DNA of 64,000 nucleotides from contig VZRR01007717.1 of assembly GCA_013398015.1 (NCBI GenBank), positions 62,001 through 126,000 of the forward strand, given 5' to 3'. This stretch comes from Oreocharis arfaki (taxonomy: Eukaryota > Chordata > Aves > Passeriformes > Paramythiidae). A program made the position numbers and the translations under genes. Shown in pieces: positions 35,237 through 46,416 of this stretch; positions within the stretch are counted from its first letter, which is position 1; each line of letters begins with the position of its first letter. The notes below the pieces were generated by a model that searched no databases, had not been told where the DNA came from, and worked only from the letters and a program-made list of their open reading frames with translations.

Positions 35237-37562
35237 GTGTGGATCAATAATGCTCTGCATCTACTGAAACACATTGCCTGGAGGCACTTGCATAATCAAT
35301 GGCATAAAACAGAGACTGCCTTTACCCAGGTTTGCAGCCTCTCTTGATCTTTCTGGGGAGGACTCTTGACACCTCTAATTTATGTCAAGTGTAAATCAAA
35401 GAAATTCCAAAGAGTCTGGCTCATAAAGAGTATTTTAGTGGTACCCATCTGAAGTCTACTTACATATGTTCCTTATGTAACTGTGTTTAAGTACTTCCCT
35501 TCCAAATGCCTGGGAATTATTAGAAAGGCATAAAAGTTACCTGGTACTAGCATAACAGTCAGTACCTTAGAAAAGGAAGTCTGGTTAGAAGGGACGAATC
35601 TTCTAACCTTCTCTTCACAGGAAACTGACGGCAGTACAAAGACAAGAATTTCAGCCAACAGGGAGTGTAAATAAACCCTTTTGCACCACCCAAGAAGTCT
35701 CTTTAATGATGTGCTGGACACTGACATTTTTAATTTAATAGAGCAGCCACTGGAAAAAATTAGTTCTGCATGATATTGGGAAGAGACAGTTGAGAACATG
35801 ATTCTGTTCAGTAATTTCTCTGTTCACTTGCAGTGGAAAAAGAGAGTTGGCATCTTCAAGCTGCCAAAAATACCCTAAGTCAAGGATACTTACTTCATTC
35901 TGTCTGTGGAGCTATTCTTTCCATCAAGGCTTTGCAAACAAGAAAGTAATTCCCACTACTACACTGTTTGCTGTAACAGTGTTCACTAATATCTTAACAT
36001 CTTTTAGCTACCATACTCTGAATACTTGCAGATGCGCACACACACACTTGCAGGCACAGTCAACAGTGCTTTTCTATCTTTCCTAAAGCTTTCTCAAGGA
36101 ATATAATTTTTTTTCATTTAAGTAGTTGACTTTCGTAACACAAAGTATGTTGTATACTCCTCTGTAAAGAAATAGAAAAGCATTTACCAGCAATTAGAGG
36201 AATATAGACTGTAGTACATGCCTACAAAAACTACATGTAGTTTAACTTATGAGGCAGTAAAGCTTGTTTTCAACATCAAGATCATTGATTTTCTATAGCA
36301 GTTGAAGACAGGATAAAACTATTGCACTTATTAGATCCTTGTTGATTGTTCAACATTCAGAAAAAAAAATACATGTGCAAAAGTGGTTAGATGATTCTGG
36401 GTCAGGTCTAATTCCCAAGGTCAAGTTACCCTTTTAACACCCTCTAAGTACATAATCTTAGCACAATCCATCAAAGAGATTCACACACTCTTTTTGTCTG
36501 TTGGCTCTTATAAAACACTAATGTTTAGGAGATTAAGTGGACTCAGCTTTGAAAGACAGAGCACTTCTTCCAAAGTGCTCAACCTCCTCTCAAACTGGAA
36601 ACTGCCTAAGGCTGGCTTTGCAAAATGCTATTTCTAACTTTACCACTGACCTGGACATTATTATTTCTCGCCATTTGAAATACTGGGTTTTGTCACTGAC
36701 TTCTGCGGTGCACTGTCAGGGATGCAAGGTAACAGTTCGGAGCATGAAGTTTTTTAAACTATAACCTGTTTTTCCATGGAGTGTACCCAATCAGAAATCC
36801 ACAAGCCTGAGAGATGCTCATGATCAGCATCACAAGCTGGACATTTTGTTGATGATGGCTGGAAAAGAAACAATCCCTGTAGGTTTATGTGAAGACTTGA
36901 GGTCAGAGATTCTGGACCTCCAGTGACTTTTCTTTTAGCTATTTCTGCTGTGTTCCTGGGCCTCTTCTCTCTTCTAAACAGGAATATGATTTCTGAAGGT
37001 TATATATAGGGTGATGTGGAGATGGACTGCCTGCTCCTCTTTTCTTCTAATGGTAAAGTGCTAAAACTTATAGACATTCTTACTATACTCCAAGTATAAA
37101 GCTACACAGTAAGAAACTCGGTTTTTTTTTCTCTTTTTAGCATTATGGTTTTATTCAAATCTTTGTCCTTCTGTTATCAAAACCATGATATATGAGCAGG
37201 AGCACAGATATATAGAAAATCACTTAATCACACTTGAAGTAACACTAAAGATTTTTTTTCCTTCCTTTTTAAGAAACAAACTAGTCTGTCACAGTTATAA
37301 CATGACATAACAACCACTTTTAGACAAAAATACTCAAAACTGTCAGAGGGCAGATTTTACAAAAAACTTTTGTGAGCATCACAGGCTGCGAGTGTAATCT
37401 ACAGGTGTACTTCGAAAATCTACATCAGCAAACATTTATTATGTTCCTTTTAGTTCTCTACGTGCCTTTTTAGCTGCATATGTGAACACAGCACACCAGA
37501 AGAGTTGCCACAGTAGTGAATACCAAACCTTTTTGTTCAGAGAAACATAAATCCTGCTGCCT

Positions 37563-37581
37563 CCCTCCCTCCATCCCTCCC
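37563..37581 (-). promoter_or_regulatory. Intronic G-run cluster, quadruplex-capable
   Basis: On the transcribed-sense (minus) strand four GGG runs occur with loops of 1, 5 and 1 bases, which fits the canonical G-quadruplex pattern. It starts 67 nt downstream of the donor of the penultimate FBXL17 exon. G-triplets this close to a donor often act as intronic splicing enhancers that bind hnRNP H/F. That role is inferred from position and sequence only. Confidence 0.55.
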
Positions 37582-37648
37582 TCATATCGACAGGAACACT
37601 CTGACACACACTCAGGATCAGGCACCAGCTCAGTCAAAGGCTCCTTAC

Positions 37649-37791
37649 CTGATCACATCTCATCAGTCCCAAGTATCTGAGGGATTTGCTGCGCTGAGCA
37701 ATCTGGGTGGCTCCACGGTCCGTGATCTCTTTGCACCATCCAACATCCACCGTCTCTATTGTCATGCTGTACTGCCCAATGGCTATCAGAG
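37649..37791 (-). CDS. FBXL17: FBXL17 penultimate coding exon (LRR region)
   Basis: This 143-nt exon encodes the tail of the leucine-rich-repeat domain of FBXL17, the substrate-binding subunit of an SCF (SKP1-CUL1-F-box) ubiquitin ligase known for quality control of BTB-domain dimers. Read on the minus strand, it starts with the last two bases of a split codon, then gives 47 codons without a stop. They include ETVDVGWCKEITDRGATQIA and SLRYLGLMRCDQ, an FBXL/Amn1-type repeat pattern (L..L.L..C..ITD.G...IA). The acceptor is TTTAATGTCTTTCCAG (AG at 37793-37792). The donor is CAG|GTAAGG (GT at 37648-37647). The exon ends in phase 0 and joins the terminal exon at 24500 in frame. I recognised the gene by recalled similarity to vertebrate FBXL17, where this segment is almost invariant. 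Small differences from the mammalian protein as I recall it (R for Q after ITD, Q before VNE) look like ordinary substitutions. I am very sure of the gene and the boundaries. Confidence 0.95.
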
Positions 37792-38475
37792 CTGGAAAGA
37801 CATTAAAGGCATGAAATACACAGCTCTGGAGATGGCAACCTCTGTTTCATGCACACTGAATAATGCTGAAATTAAGTTTTGAGATGCAGTTGACATGCAC
37901 ATTGTAAACAACATTATTCTGCATAATTCTGAACTATATAAAAGCTGTCTCTTCAAATTAGGAGTACACGCATGTGCAAACACACACGAACAAACAGATA
38001 AACATATTTTCCTATATATTTTTCTGTTAATCAAGATAAATAGACCAACTAGGGGACACATTCTACACAAATTCTCATAATTACTTTTTTTTCAGAAGAA
38101 TCAAGGATCAAATAATGAAATTGAAATAAATACAGAATAAAACCAATTCTTTCTCACTTTTCAGAGAAAATAACTGCCTTCCTACTACTAACACTTTTTT
38201 TCCAGGAAAATAACATTACAAAGACAGCACTAAGATTAACAGGACATTTTGAGAGTCAATAAAACATATGGTTTTAGAAAACCTGGCAGGAAATCTCATG
38301 TCACACATTCTGTATTATATTCTAAAATGGCATTTTTTCTCGTTGTTCGTATTGGTGATGTAAGAACAATGGTATGTATCACTTTCATGTTTTCTTCACA
38401 AACACTTTTCCAGGATAAAATAAAAAAGAGTTACAAAGGTCATAAGGAATTAAAAGAAACACTTGAACCTTTATA

Positions 38476-39672
38476 AAAGGAAAGGAAAGGAAAGGAAAAA
38501 GGAAAGGAGAGGGGAGGGGAGAGAAGGGGAGGGTAGGGGAGGGAAGTTCCGGGAAGGGAAGTTCCGGGAAGGGAAGTTCCGGGAAGGGAAGGGAAGGGAA
38601 GGGAAGNNNNNNNNNNNNNNNNNNNNNNNNNNNNNNNNNNNNNNNNNNNNNNNNNNNNNNNNNNNNNNNNNNNNNNNNNNNNNNNNNNNNNNNNNNNNNN
38701 NNNNNNNNNNNNNNNNNNNNNNNNNNNNNNNNNNNNNNNNNNNNNNNNNNNNNNNNNNNNNNNNNNNNNNNNNNNNNNNNNNNNNNNNNNNNNNNNNNNN
38801 NNNNNNNNNNNNNNNNNNNNNNNNNNNNNNNNNNNNNNNNNNNNNNNNNNNNNNNNNNNNNNNNNNNNNNNNNNNNNNNNNNNNNNNNNNNNNNNNNNNN
38901 NNNNNNNNNNNNNNNNNNNNNNNNNNNNNNNNNNNNNNNNNNNNNNNNNNNNNNNNNNNNNNNNNNNNNNNNNNNNNNNNNNNNNNNNNNNNNNNNNNNN
39001 NNNNNNNNNNNNNNNNNNNNNNNNNNNNNNNNNNNNNNNNNNNNNNNNNNNNNNNNNNNNNNNNNNNNNNNNNNNNNNNNNNNNNNNNNNNNNNNNNNNN
39101 NNNNNNNNNNNNNNNNNNNNNNNNNNNNNNNNNNNNNNNNNNNNNNNNNNNNNNNNNNNNNNNNNNNNNNNNNNNNNNNNNNNNNNNNNNNNNNNNNNNN
39201 NNNNNNNNNNNNNNNNNNNNNNNNNNNNNNNNNNNNNNNNNNNNNNNNNNNNNNNNNNNNNNNNNNNNNNNNNNNNNNNNNNNNNNNNNNNNNNNNNNNN
39301 NNNNNNNNNNNNNNNNNNNNNNNNNNNNNNNNNNNNNNNNNNNNNNNNNNNNNNNNNNNNNNNNNNNNNNNNNNNNNNNNNNNNNNNNNNNNNNNNNNNN
39401 NNNNNNNNNNNNNNNNNNNNNNNNNNNNNNNNNNNNNNNNNNNNNNNNNNNNNNNNNNNNNNNNNNNNNNNNNNNNNNNNNNNNNNNNNNNNNNNNNNNN
39501 NNNNNNNNNNNNNNNNNNNNNNNNNNNNNNNNNNNNNNNNNNNNNNNNNNNNNNNNNNNNNNNNNNNNNNNNNNNNNNNNNNNNNNNNNNNNNNNNNNGG
39601 GAAGGGAAGGGAAGGGAAGTTCAGGGAAGGGAAGGGAAGGGAAGTTCCGGGAAGGGAAGGGAAGTTCCGGGA
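38476..39672. repeat. GGGAA/GGAAA pentanucleotide array with 15-bp higher-order units
   Basis: The array begins with GGAAA units, turns into GGGGA-like units, then GGGAA units, some organised as 15-bp GGGAAGGGAAGTTCC units (38541-38585). The same motifs resume after the gap and end at about 39672. The plus strand is almost pure purine apart from the TTCC (once TTC) insertions; the FBXL17 transcript therefore reads (TTCCC)n. The array starts about 0.7 kb upstream of the acceptor of the penultimate exon. Its true length is unknown because of the gap. Open frames across it are meaningless. Confidence 0.95.
38607..39598. other. Assembly gap (992 N)
   Basis: A run of 992 unknown bases inside the pentanucleotide array. 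Both edges are GGGAA repeats, so the missing sequence is probably more of the same. The length may be an estimate. Confidence 0.99.
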
Positions 39673-42184
39673 TCTGGAAATTCTGAATGAGCTGAAAAAC
39701 GTATGTAGGAGAAACCACATGGGATCTGAACTGGCTGAGAAGGTTTTGCCATGACATGACAATAACACAAAAGATACAAATCACTAGCACCCTGGTCACC
39801 ATGGACCATAGCACTTTTCAGAAATATGGACTCAGGAAGTCAAGCTGGGATTTATTAGCAGAAATTTTAGCAGCTAAAATTGCAGCTTAAGAAGAAAGGC
39901 CAAGGTTTCTGGTGTAGAAGTCAGCCACCTGCATATAATCAAGGGGTAGGATGTTCACAGTTTTAAACTCCAGTAATAAGGCAGCTGTTGAAAAGGAGAT
40001 GAACGAGTGACTTATTCCAAGTCATTCATGTATCTTTAAAGAGATGATTGTTTGGCAGCTCTGGGGCTGGCCTGCTCATCCTACATTCCCAATGTCAGGA
40101 AACAAAAAAAAAAAGAGGAATTACGAAGAGCTGGTAGCTGTTGATACACAAGATATTGATTGTAGCTAATCAGCACATAACTGAGATCTAGAAGCAGAGC
40201 AAAATAACCCACCTCACCTTCCAGTGGTTCTGCAAAGAACTGTGTTGATGGTGTACAGCAGTAAGGGTAATTTGATTATTTATAAATATCTAGGTGGACT
40301 TGTTTAGCAAAGAAAATGAGCCAGAAGAGGCCAGAAACATTCTCAGAAGCTGTGGAAGGGGAAGTAGTGCATAGTTTCTTTCTTGCAGCAGTTTCCCAAA
40401 AAGGACAATATTAACTGAATTTTGTTACTGACGTAATGAATGTATGATAAAAGCACCTATGTAGTTTCATTATGGTTTCACTGCTTTTTGTAGGACAATA
40501 CCAACTTCCTGGTCTATTTCCAGCACATCTCTTGACAACAAGTCCTAATTTTCCAAAATATAAACACATATATAGCAGAAAATAACTTCTGTACCTTTTT
40601 TCTTTTTATACACACCTTTTAAAATACCACTATAATAAAAAGTATGGATAGCAAGAAACTTTCTGCATACATCTTACAATAGGAAAACCTTTAGTAATTA
40701 TAGAGTATTGTACCTCCACACAAAATGTTAGACTTAAAGTAGTACAGAAATACTGAAAGACTTCCATTACATTAAAATAATGTAAGTTCATTTGAATGAT
40801 TTTTGTCACTGTTTGTAAAGTTAAAACCATACCTTGTTATTTTCAGTGCTTTATGTAAAACCAACAAAGAGAGGAAAATCAACAGAGAATACTTATATGG
40901 AAGTGCCATTAAAGACTATCAGAACACACTGACAAAATCTGTCCCCAGATCAGCAGACATCTCTCTGGAAAACCAAATATTTTGACAAGAGTGTACAATG
41001 TTATACTGAAGTCATATATTACTACGGTTCATCTATCAAACACAGAAGGTATGCCATTTGAAAACACCAGTGACCATATTTTCTGGAAATTTCCATGTGT
41101 GGAACTGCACGCTCACAAGAATATTCTGGGTTAGAGAAAATTATTCAGTTTCTATCAGCATTCAGCAGTGAGAGATAAAGAAAGACCATGAGAACTGGTG
41201 AAAATGTAACAATACTTCGCCAGAACACTTTCCTCACATGAAAAATGTGGTCAGTGATTTTCTAAACTGGCACTTAGGCCTCTATACTCCCATAAGTTCA
41301 TCTGAGCAGTCTCTGTAGCCCACAAAACATAAGATCCATAACGTCCTGTGGCAAGGAATCCTGCAGTTTTCTCTCCTCTTTCAAAAACCACCTTCCCTTG
41401 TGGGAAATGCTTCCAGGAAATCCCAACAGACTGTATCAACCAGGTCTTCCTTATTGCTTCCTGACTTCTTCAAAGTACCCTGATATGATCATGAAGCACA
41501 ACTTCTCATAACAAAAGCTGTGTCGACTCTTCCTGGATACGCTGTATTTATTCAAGTGTTCACTAACCACATTCCATATTATAACTAACTTGCCTTATAT
41601 AGACTCCAGATTTACCACTTAATATTTTTCTGATCCTCCCCGAAACATTTTTTTGAAATACTTCCGCAAGGCAATCCTGTGGTAGTCAGGCAGGTTTAAG
41701 TGAAGGATTACACAGTGCAGACAGGAGCTTGGCTATTGCATCCTCAAGTTCTTTTATTGAGTACACATACTTCTTCTGCTTGTATGAGCAAAATACTTTA
41801 AGCCACAAGTTTCAGCTAAGAAAATGTTCGCATTGCTCAACAGCTTTTCTTCCTCTCTGCATTTGCCCACAATAATCAGAATACACTGCTTTTCTTCAAA
41901 AGCCTGGCAGTAATTTAACAAGGAAACATGCAGCAAAACCCTTACAAAACTACGTTTGGATTCTGTGACTTGAGAACTTGTAGCACAATCAACAGTGAAT
42001 AGTCGAAAGTGTGTTTCAACACTAATGACAGACAGGCTTACAAACATGGTCAGCAATCAAAGGGAAGAACCTGACAGACTGAAATTAAGTAGAGAAGGAT
42101 ACACAAAAATCCTCCGTGTAGTTCAAAGATATTGGCTTTGACATATTAACCTCTCTCTTTTTTGAATATTTAACAAGGCATCAA

Positions 42185-42205
42185 TTTTTTTTTTTTTTTT
42201 TTTTT
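42185..42205. repeat. 21-base T homopolymer
   Basis: An uninterrupted run of 21 T, read as A in the FBXL17 transcript. No retroposed gene body or target duplication was recognised beside it. Confidence 0.85.
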
Positions 42206-43125
42206 CCTTTTTATACTCCCATTTATTTTGGCAAAAGCAAGATATCACATTTCTTTTTCCAGTGCTAGGTTTGTGGAATGGAAATCCACTGATGTACAGC
42301 TCCTACTCTGCAGAAGATAAAGTATAATGTCTCCAACTGGAATTGGAAAATCACCACTACAGCCTTGAGCTGTATCAAGCAAAACAGTTTTCTGGTTGTA
42401 ATGGTTTTCAGGTATGTTGTAGCTGAGAAGCTGAAAGGACCAGGTTTGTAGCAAAGGGTAGCATCTTTTACATAACCAGCTGGAGTAGTTGAGAAAACCA
42501 GACAAATTCCATCCTTAGTGCACTACCACTAAGAACAAACGGTAATTTAACCTCACTTCATTTTAAACTGATTAAGTTAAACTGACACCAGTAAATGCAT
42601 CTGCTACTACAGACAGCAATAGCTGTCAGAGGAAAGGTCTCTGTTCGAGCTGTGCACAACCTGTGAAACCAGTTGCTGCTATGCGGGTGTTATCATGAAG
42701 CTTAAGGTTGCTACAACAGAAAAAATAACATACATATCTTTGATATAAGCAAGAGATATTTAGCCTACTCTTAATTTAATCTGAAGTTATTTTTGTGCCT
42801 GGAAAAAAATACCCCAGGTTTTGCATAGTATTACCAAATACAATTGTTTGGAAATCTGGTGTACTAAACACAATTATGTCCAATTAAAAATATTTTTACT
42901 GACATGCACCTACTACACCGTAGAGTGCTTCCTTGATCAATAAATCCTATTTCAATCTAACTGAAAATAAACCTCTGTGAGGTTTTTCTGTGTAGCTGTT
43001 TTCTTCCTATTATTATCTAACATGCAAATGTACAAGGCACTGCTTTTGGTCAGCCTTCAGTGAGGACTAGACAGAAATGCTTTTAAAAATTAATTATGAT
43101 TGATATCCTCTTCCCACCACAGCAT

Positions 43126-43171
43126 TATATTTATATATATATACATACATACATACATATATATATATATG
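43126..43171. repeat. Compound TA / CATA microsatellite
   Basis: A TA run, about four ATAC units, then a second TA run. It is intronic and likely length-variable. Confidence 0.9.
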
Positions 43172-46100
43172 CATTTTTGCAAAAAACATTTTTGCATACT
43201 TTTTATGTTGAAAGCACTTAAATGTGCAAGAATTAGAATTTAAAATTTCCAATCTCTCTAAGGGTTTTACACAGAGAAGGAATCAGTCAACCACGGATCA
43301 CCAAGCAATAGTCTTCTTACAGAACTTTCCATTATATTTTTATTTTTATATGCATACATGATGAAACATATACATATAATTAATACTTATCTATTAATAC
43401 CTATATAAATACATAATAAATCATATAAAAGAATATATGGTATTATCTTTAAATTTGTTCTATAGCCAAAACCTGTTAAGGTGGTTTTGACAGTTATCTA
43501 CTAACTGCTGGGGAGCCTAACTTATAAAAGAACTTTAGAAGATTATGAGAGTTAAAACAGCAACAAACAGATGTAATAAAAATAAAATTAGCAAAAACCC
43601 AAATACATTCAGGTTTTAAAAAAATGGTGTAACAGTTCAGCTTAGTGGAGTTCGAAATATTCTTCTGCTGTTATTGGTATTATGAAGTTACTTTCATTTG
43701 CCTGAGTTATTTAAAATATGAGTGGACAAAGCTCTGGAGAAAGAAGAAAATGTCATACAAGGTGGACCAAAAAAAAGGCAACTTAAATAGTCTTTTCTAT
43801 CTTTTATTTATGCTGTTCTATTGAATTAGAAACAAAAGAGAAAGATGGAAATCATATAGGTAAATTACAACATCTGAATGCACTGAAGCTTTAATGGTCA
43901 CCAAAATTAGTTTGATATTTCATTTCCAGTGATTTGCAGAAAAGAACTTAAAAATTAGCACACAATTAGACACAAACACTTGACAATTGTAAAATACACC
44001 TGAATATAGACAATACACTGCCAACTGATTTGAATATATTATTATATCTACAAATGGAAACCTTAACTTACATATGTTAATAACATCCTCTACAGTACAG
44101 AATCAGTTAAGCATTGTTTATACATAGAAAAGGCTTTTCTTTACAAATGCATGCCTATAAAAACTTAAATTCAGGCAACAGAATTTTATTCTTCAGAGCA
44201 AATCTTGATGCCATAAGAAAAAAGCTCAATAATTTTGCCCACGATACTAACAGTGCATGCTTAGGCCCTGCACTGATGAGGTTGGTGGTTTTCTGCCATG
44301 CAAATTACACAAGTACTGCAGTTTAGCTAATCTGTTACGTGCAGAGAGGCAGTACATGCCTAATTCCATTTCCATGTGTCAAAAGGCGTTTAGCTGCTGC
44401 AACCATCCACAGCAGCTGAAGAAATCACTGCTTGAGTTCTCTGCTACCTTGCTCACCCAGCAGAGGAATCACAGCTCACAATTCATATCGCTTCTGCCCC
44501 AAATGAAATACTCACCGTGTGATACAACTTTTTATGCAACTCATTTATTTCTATTTCGAATTTTTAAGGGTATTTTGATGACTAAATAAATGTTTGTTCA
44601 TCATATCCTGACATAAATCGTGCATCAAGCACTGTAGTTTATCTGGTAGCAAATAAAGGCTACCATGGATGTATCAGTCCAAAACTCCAGTTTGCGCCGG
44701 TTTCCTAGTAGAAACTCTAATTCTGCTTAGGATTTTGCACATCTAGCTGACAGGTAGTAGGACATGGTTTTTAATTCCTTTATAATCAAGACCTCTCATA
44801 ACAGTTACATTTCAGTGCCAACAGGAAACAGCAAAGCAACAGTGACAGAATCTGTCCAAGAATTGGCCTTGTACCAGGAAACTCAGCCAATTCCATTTAC
44901 AGTCATGCATTTAAGTACATTCCTGGTTTTCATTGCAGTTCCTTGAAACTAAAGTGAAAACATAAATAGAGGACATAGCCCTGAACTTCACTGTTCTCAT
45001 AATCAAATGTCAATCTTGATTCCCTAACTAAATTCCCATACAGTACATTCATGTAATAGACATATAGGGGACCAAGCAAGTCCTTTCCCTATGGTGCAGA
45101 AGTGATGCAAAAGAGAGACTGGTCAGTGTTCATTTGAAAAATACTTTACACTAGTGGTATTTTAATATTTATAGCAAGTGCTCACAAAACACAGTACCCA
45201 GAAAGGTATGTAAACAAATAAATACTTCATCTTTTGTAAATCTTAGAGAAGTTTAGAAACAAAGTTGCCCAACCTGAAAAGTTTTCCCAGTGGAATGCTG
45301 TATCACCTCTCAGCATGGCAAGCCTGCATTTTAACACACTTGGTGTATTTAGTGTTTTCCCTACTGTCTTCATCTGCGTCAGGCTGCTCAAGGTCTCCTG
45401 TGATAATTTTACTGTTAAACCTTTGTGCATAAGTAGCTTGGGCAACTTTTCTTGAGAATGAAGTATGGGACTGCAATAAAATGCAGAAAGATAAGAGTGG
45501 CATGACCACAACGGGAAACTAGTCTAACCAGATGCCTCAAAGAAATGAAAATAAGACAGACTGTACACCTTAAGCAACGCTTTTTTTCTCCAAGAGTTTA
45601 GGAAATCTGGTTAAATCTCCTCTCTGAAATAATATTTTGACCTTACTTTGAGAGCACGGTGGCAAACCACTCAACTAGTGATACTACTGTAAGTTTTACA
45701 AACAAAAGCTGTTTGAAAGTGGTAACAGATAAATTTATGTATTTCTGGTTTAAGTTTTGAAAATAAAATCTCATTGTTTATAGTATTTGTTACATAAAGA
45801 ACTGTAAGAAAAATCCCCAAAGGTAAGAAAGTCCTAAGGACTGAAAAGACCTCGTGTGAGAGGAAAGATGACAGCAACACTTCTCATGAAGAAAAGGTAT
45901 TTTATTTTATATTCTTTATATAAAATATATTTAATACAGGTAAATATTTGTTTTCTTTGAGAGCCATGAAAGTAATTGGTATATAGTTTCTTGGCTATAG
46001 TTTGGCCGTGGTATACGGTTACCATTAATTTGGTGCAGCATACATTGCTTCACTCAATGCGGACTTTATTAACTGATACAAAGAAAAAAGGACAATTGCT

Positions 46101-46345
46101 AAACCAACTTTTATCCTACCGATAAAACTCCATGAAACACATGGCAGTTAGAGGGCTATGGCTTCCCAAGCAAAATCAATCTTATTGCTTGCTTTACCTC
46201 TATCTTGGCTCTTTGGTGAGACTAAAACAATGTACAAATCATAAACATTCGTACAAAAGTTACTAAAAAACCTACTTGTCCTACAATGTAAGCAAAGTTT
46301 TGCCCTAAACTAGAAATTAAATTGAAAATACAGAAAAGAGTGATC

Positions 46346-46416
46346 TTTCAAGACTATATTTAATGTTAAACTTTAACTTTAATGTTAAACTTTAATCTTT
46401 AATGTTTCAAGACTAT
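46346..46416. repeat. Local nested duplications (19-bp unit, flanking 12-mers)
   Basis: TTTAATGTTAAACTTTAA occurs at 46359 and again at 46378 (period 19), followed by a partial third copy. TTTCAAGACTAT occurs on both sides, at 46346-46357 and 46405-46416. This looks like stepwise slippage or duplication in the intron. Confidence 0.85.

Larger units (their letters stand above)
24501..37648 (-). other. FBXL17: Last intron of FBXL17 (13.1 kb)
   Basis: This intron is bounded by a consensus GT donor (37648-37647) and AG acceptor (24502-24501), both checked base by base. It is AT-rich with no recognisable transposon. Contents: a short AATT run (33867-33883), a 34-bp tandem duplication (34182-34249), a GC-rich patch (about 34350-34600), a stretch resembling a conserved non-coding element (about 34960-35440) with a nested palindrome, and a G-run cluster 67 nt inside the donor. 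I see no further coding exon in it; the scattered short open frames are chance frames. Confidence 0.85.

Noticed and set aside
38476..39672. CRISPR-like array
   Set aside because: Units are 5-15 bp direct repeats without spacers, in vertebrate DNA; a simple tandem repeat.
38440..39814. Very long open frames (over 400 codons) on both strands
   Set aside because: They run through 992 unknown bases and a stop-free pentanucleotide array; no protein can be inferred.
45227..45511. 94-codon minus-strand frame overlapping the cryptic exon candidate
   Set aside because: The other frame there fits the splice acceptor better; this one shows no domain and includes the presumed intronic pyrimidine tract.
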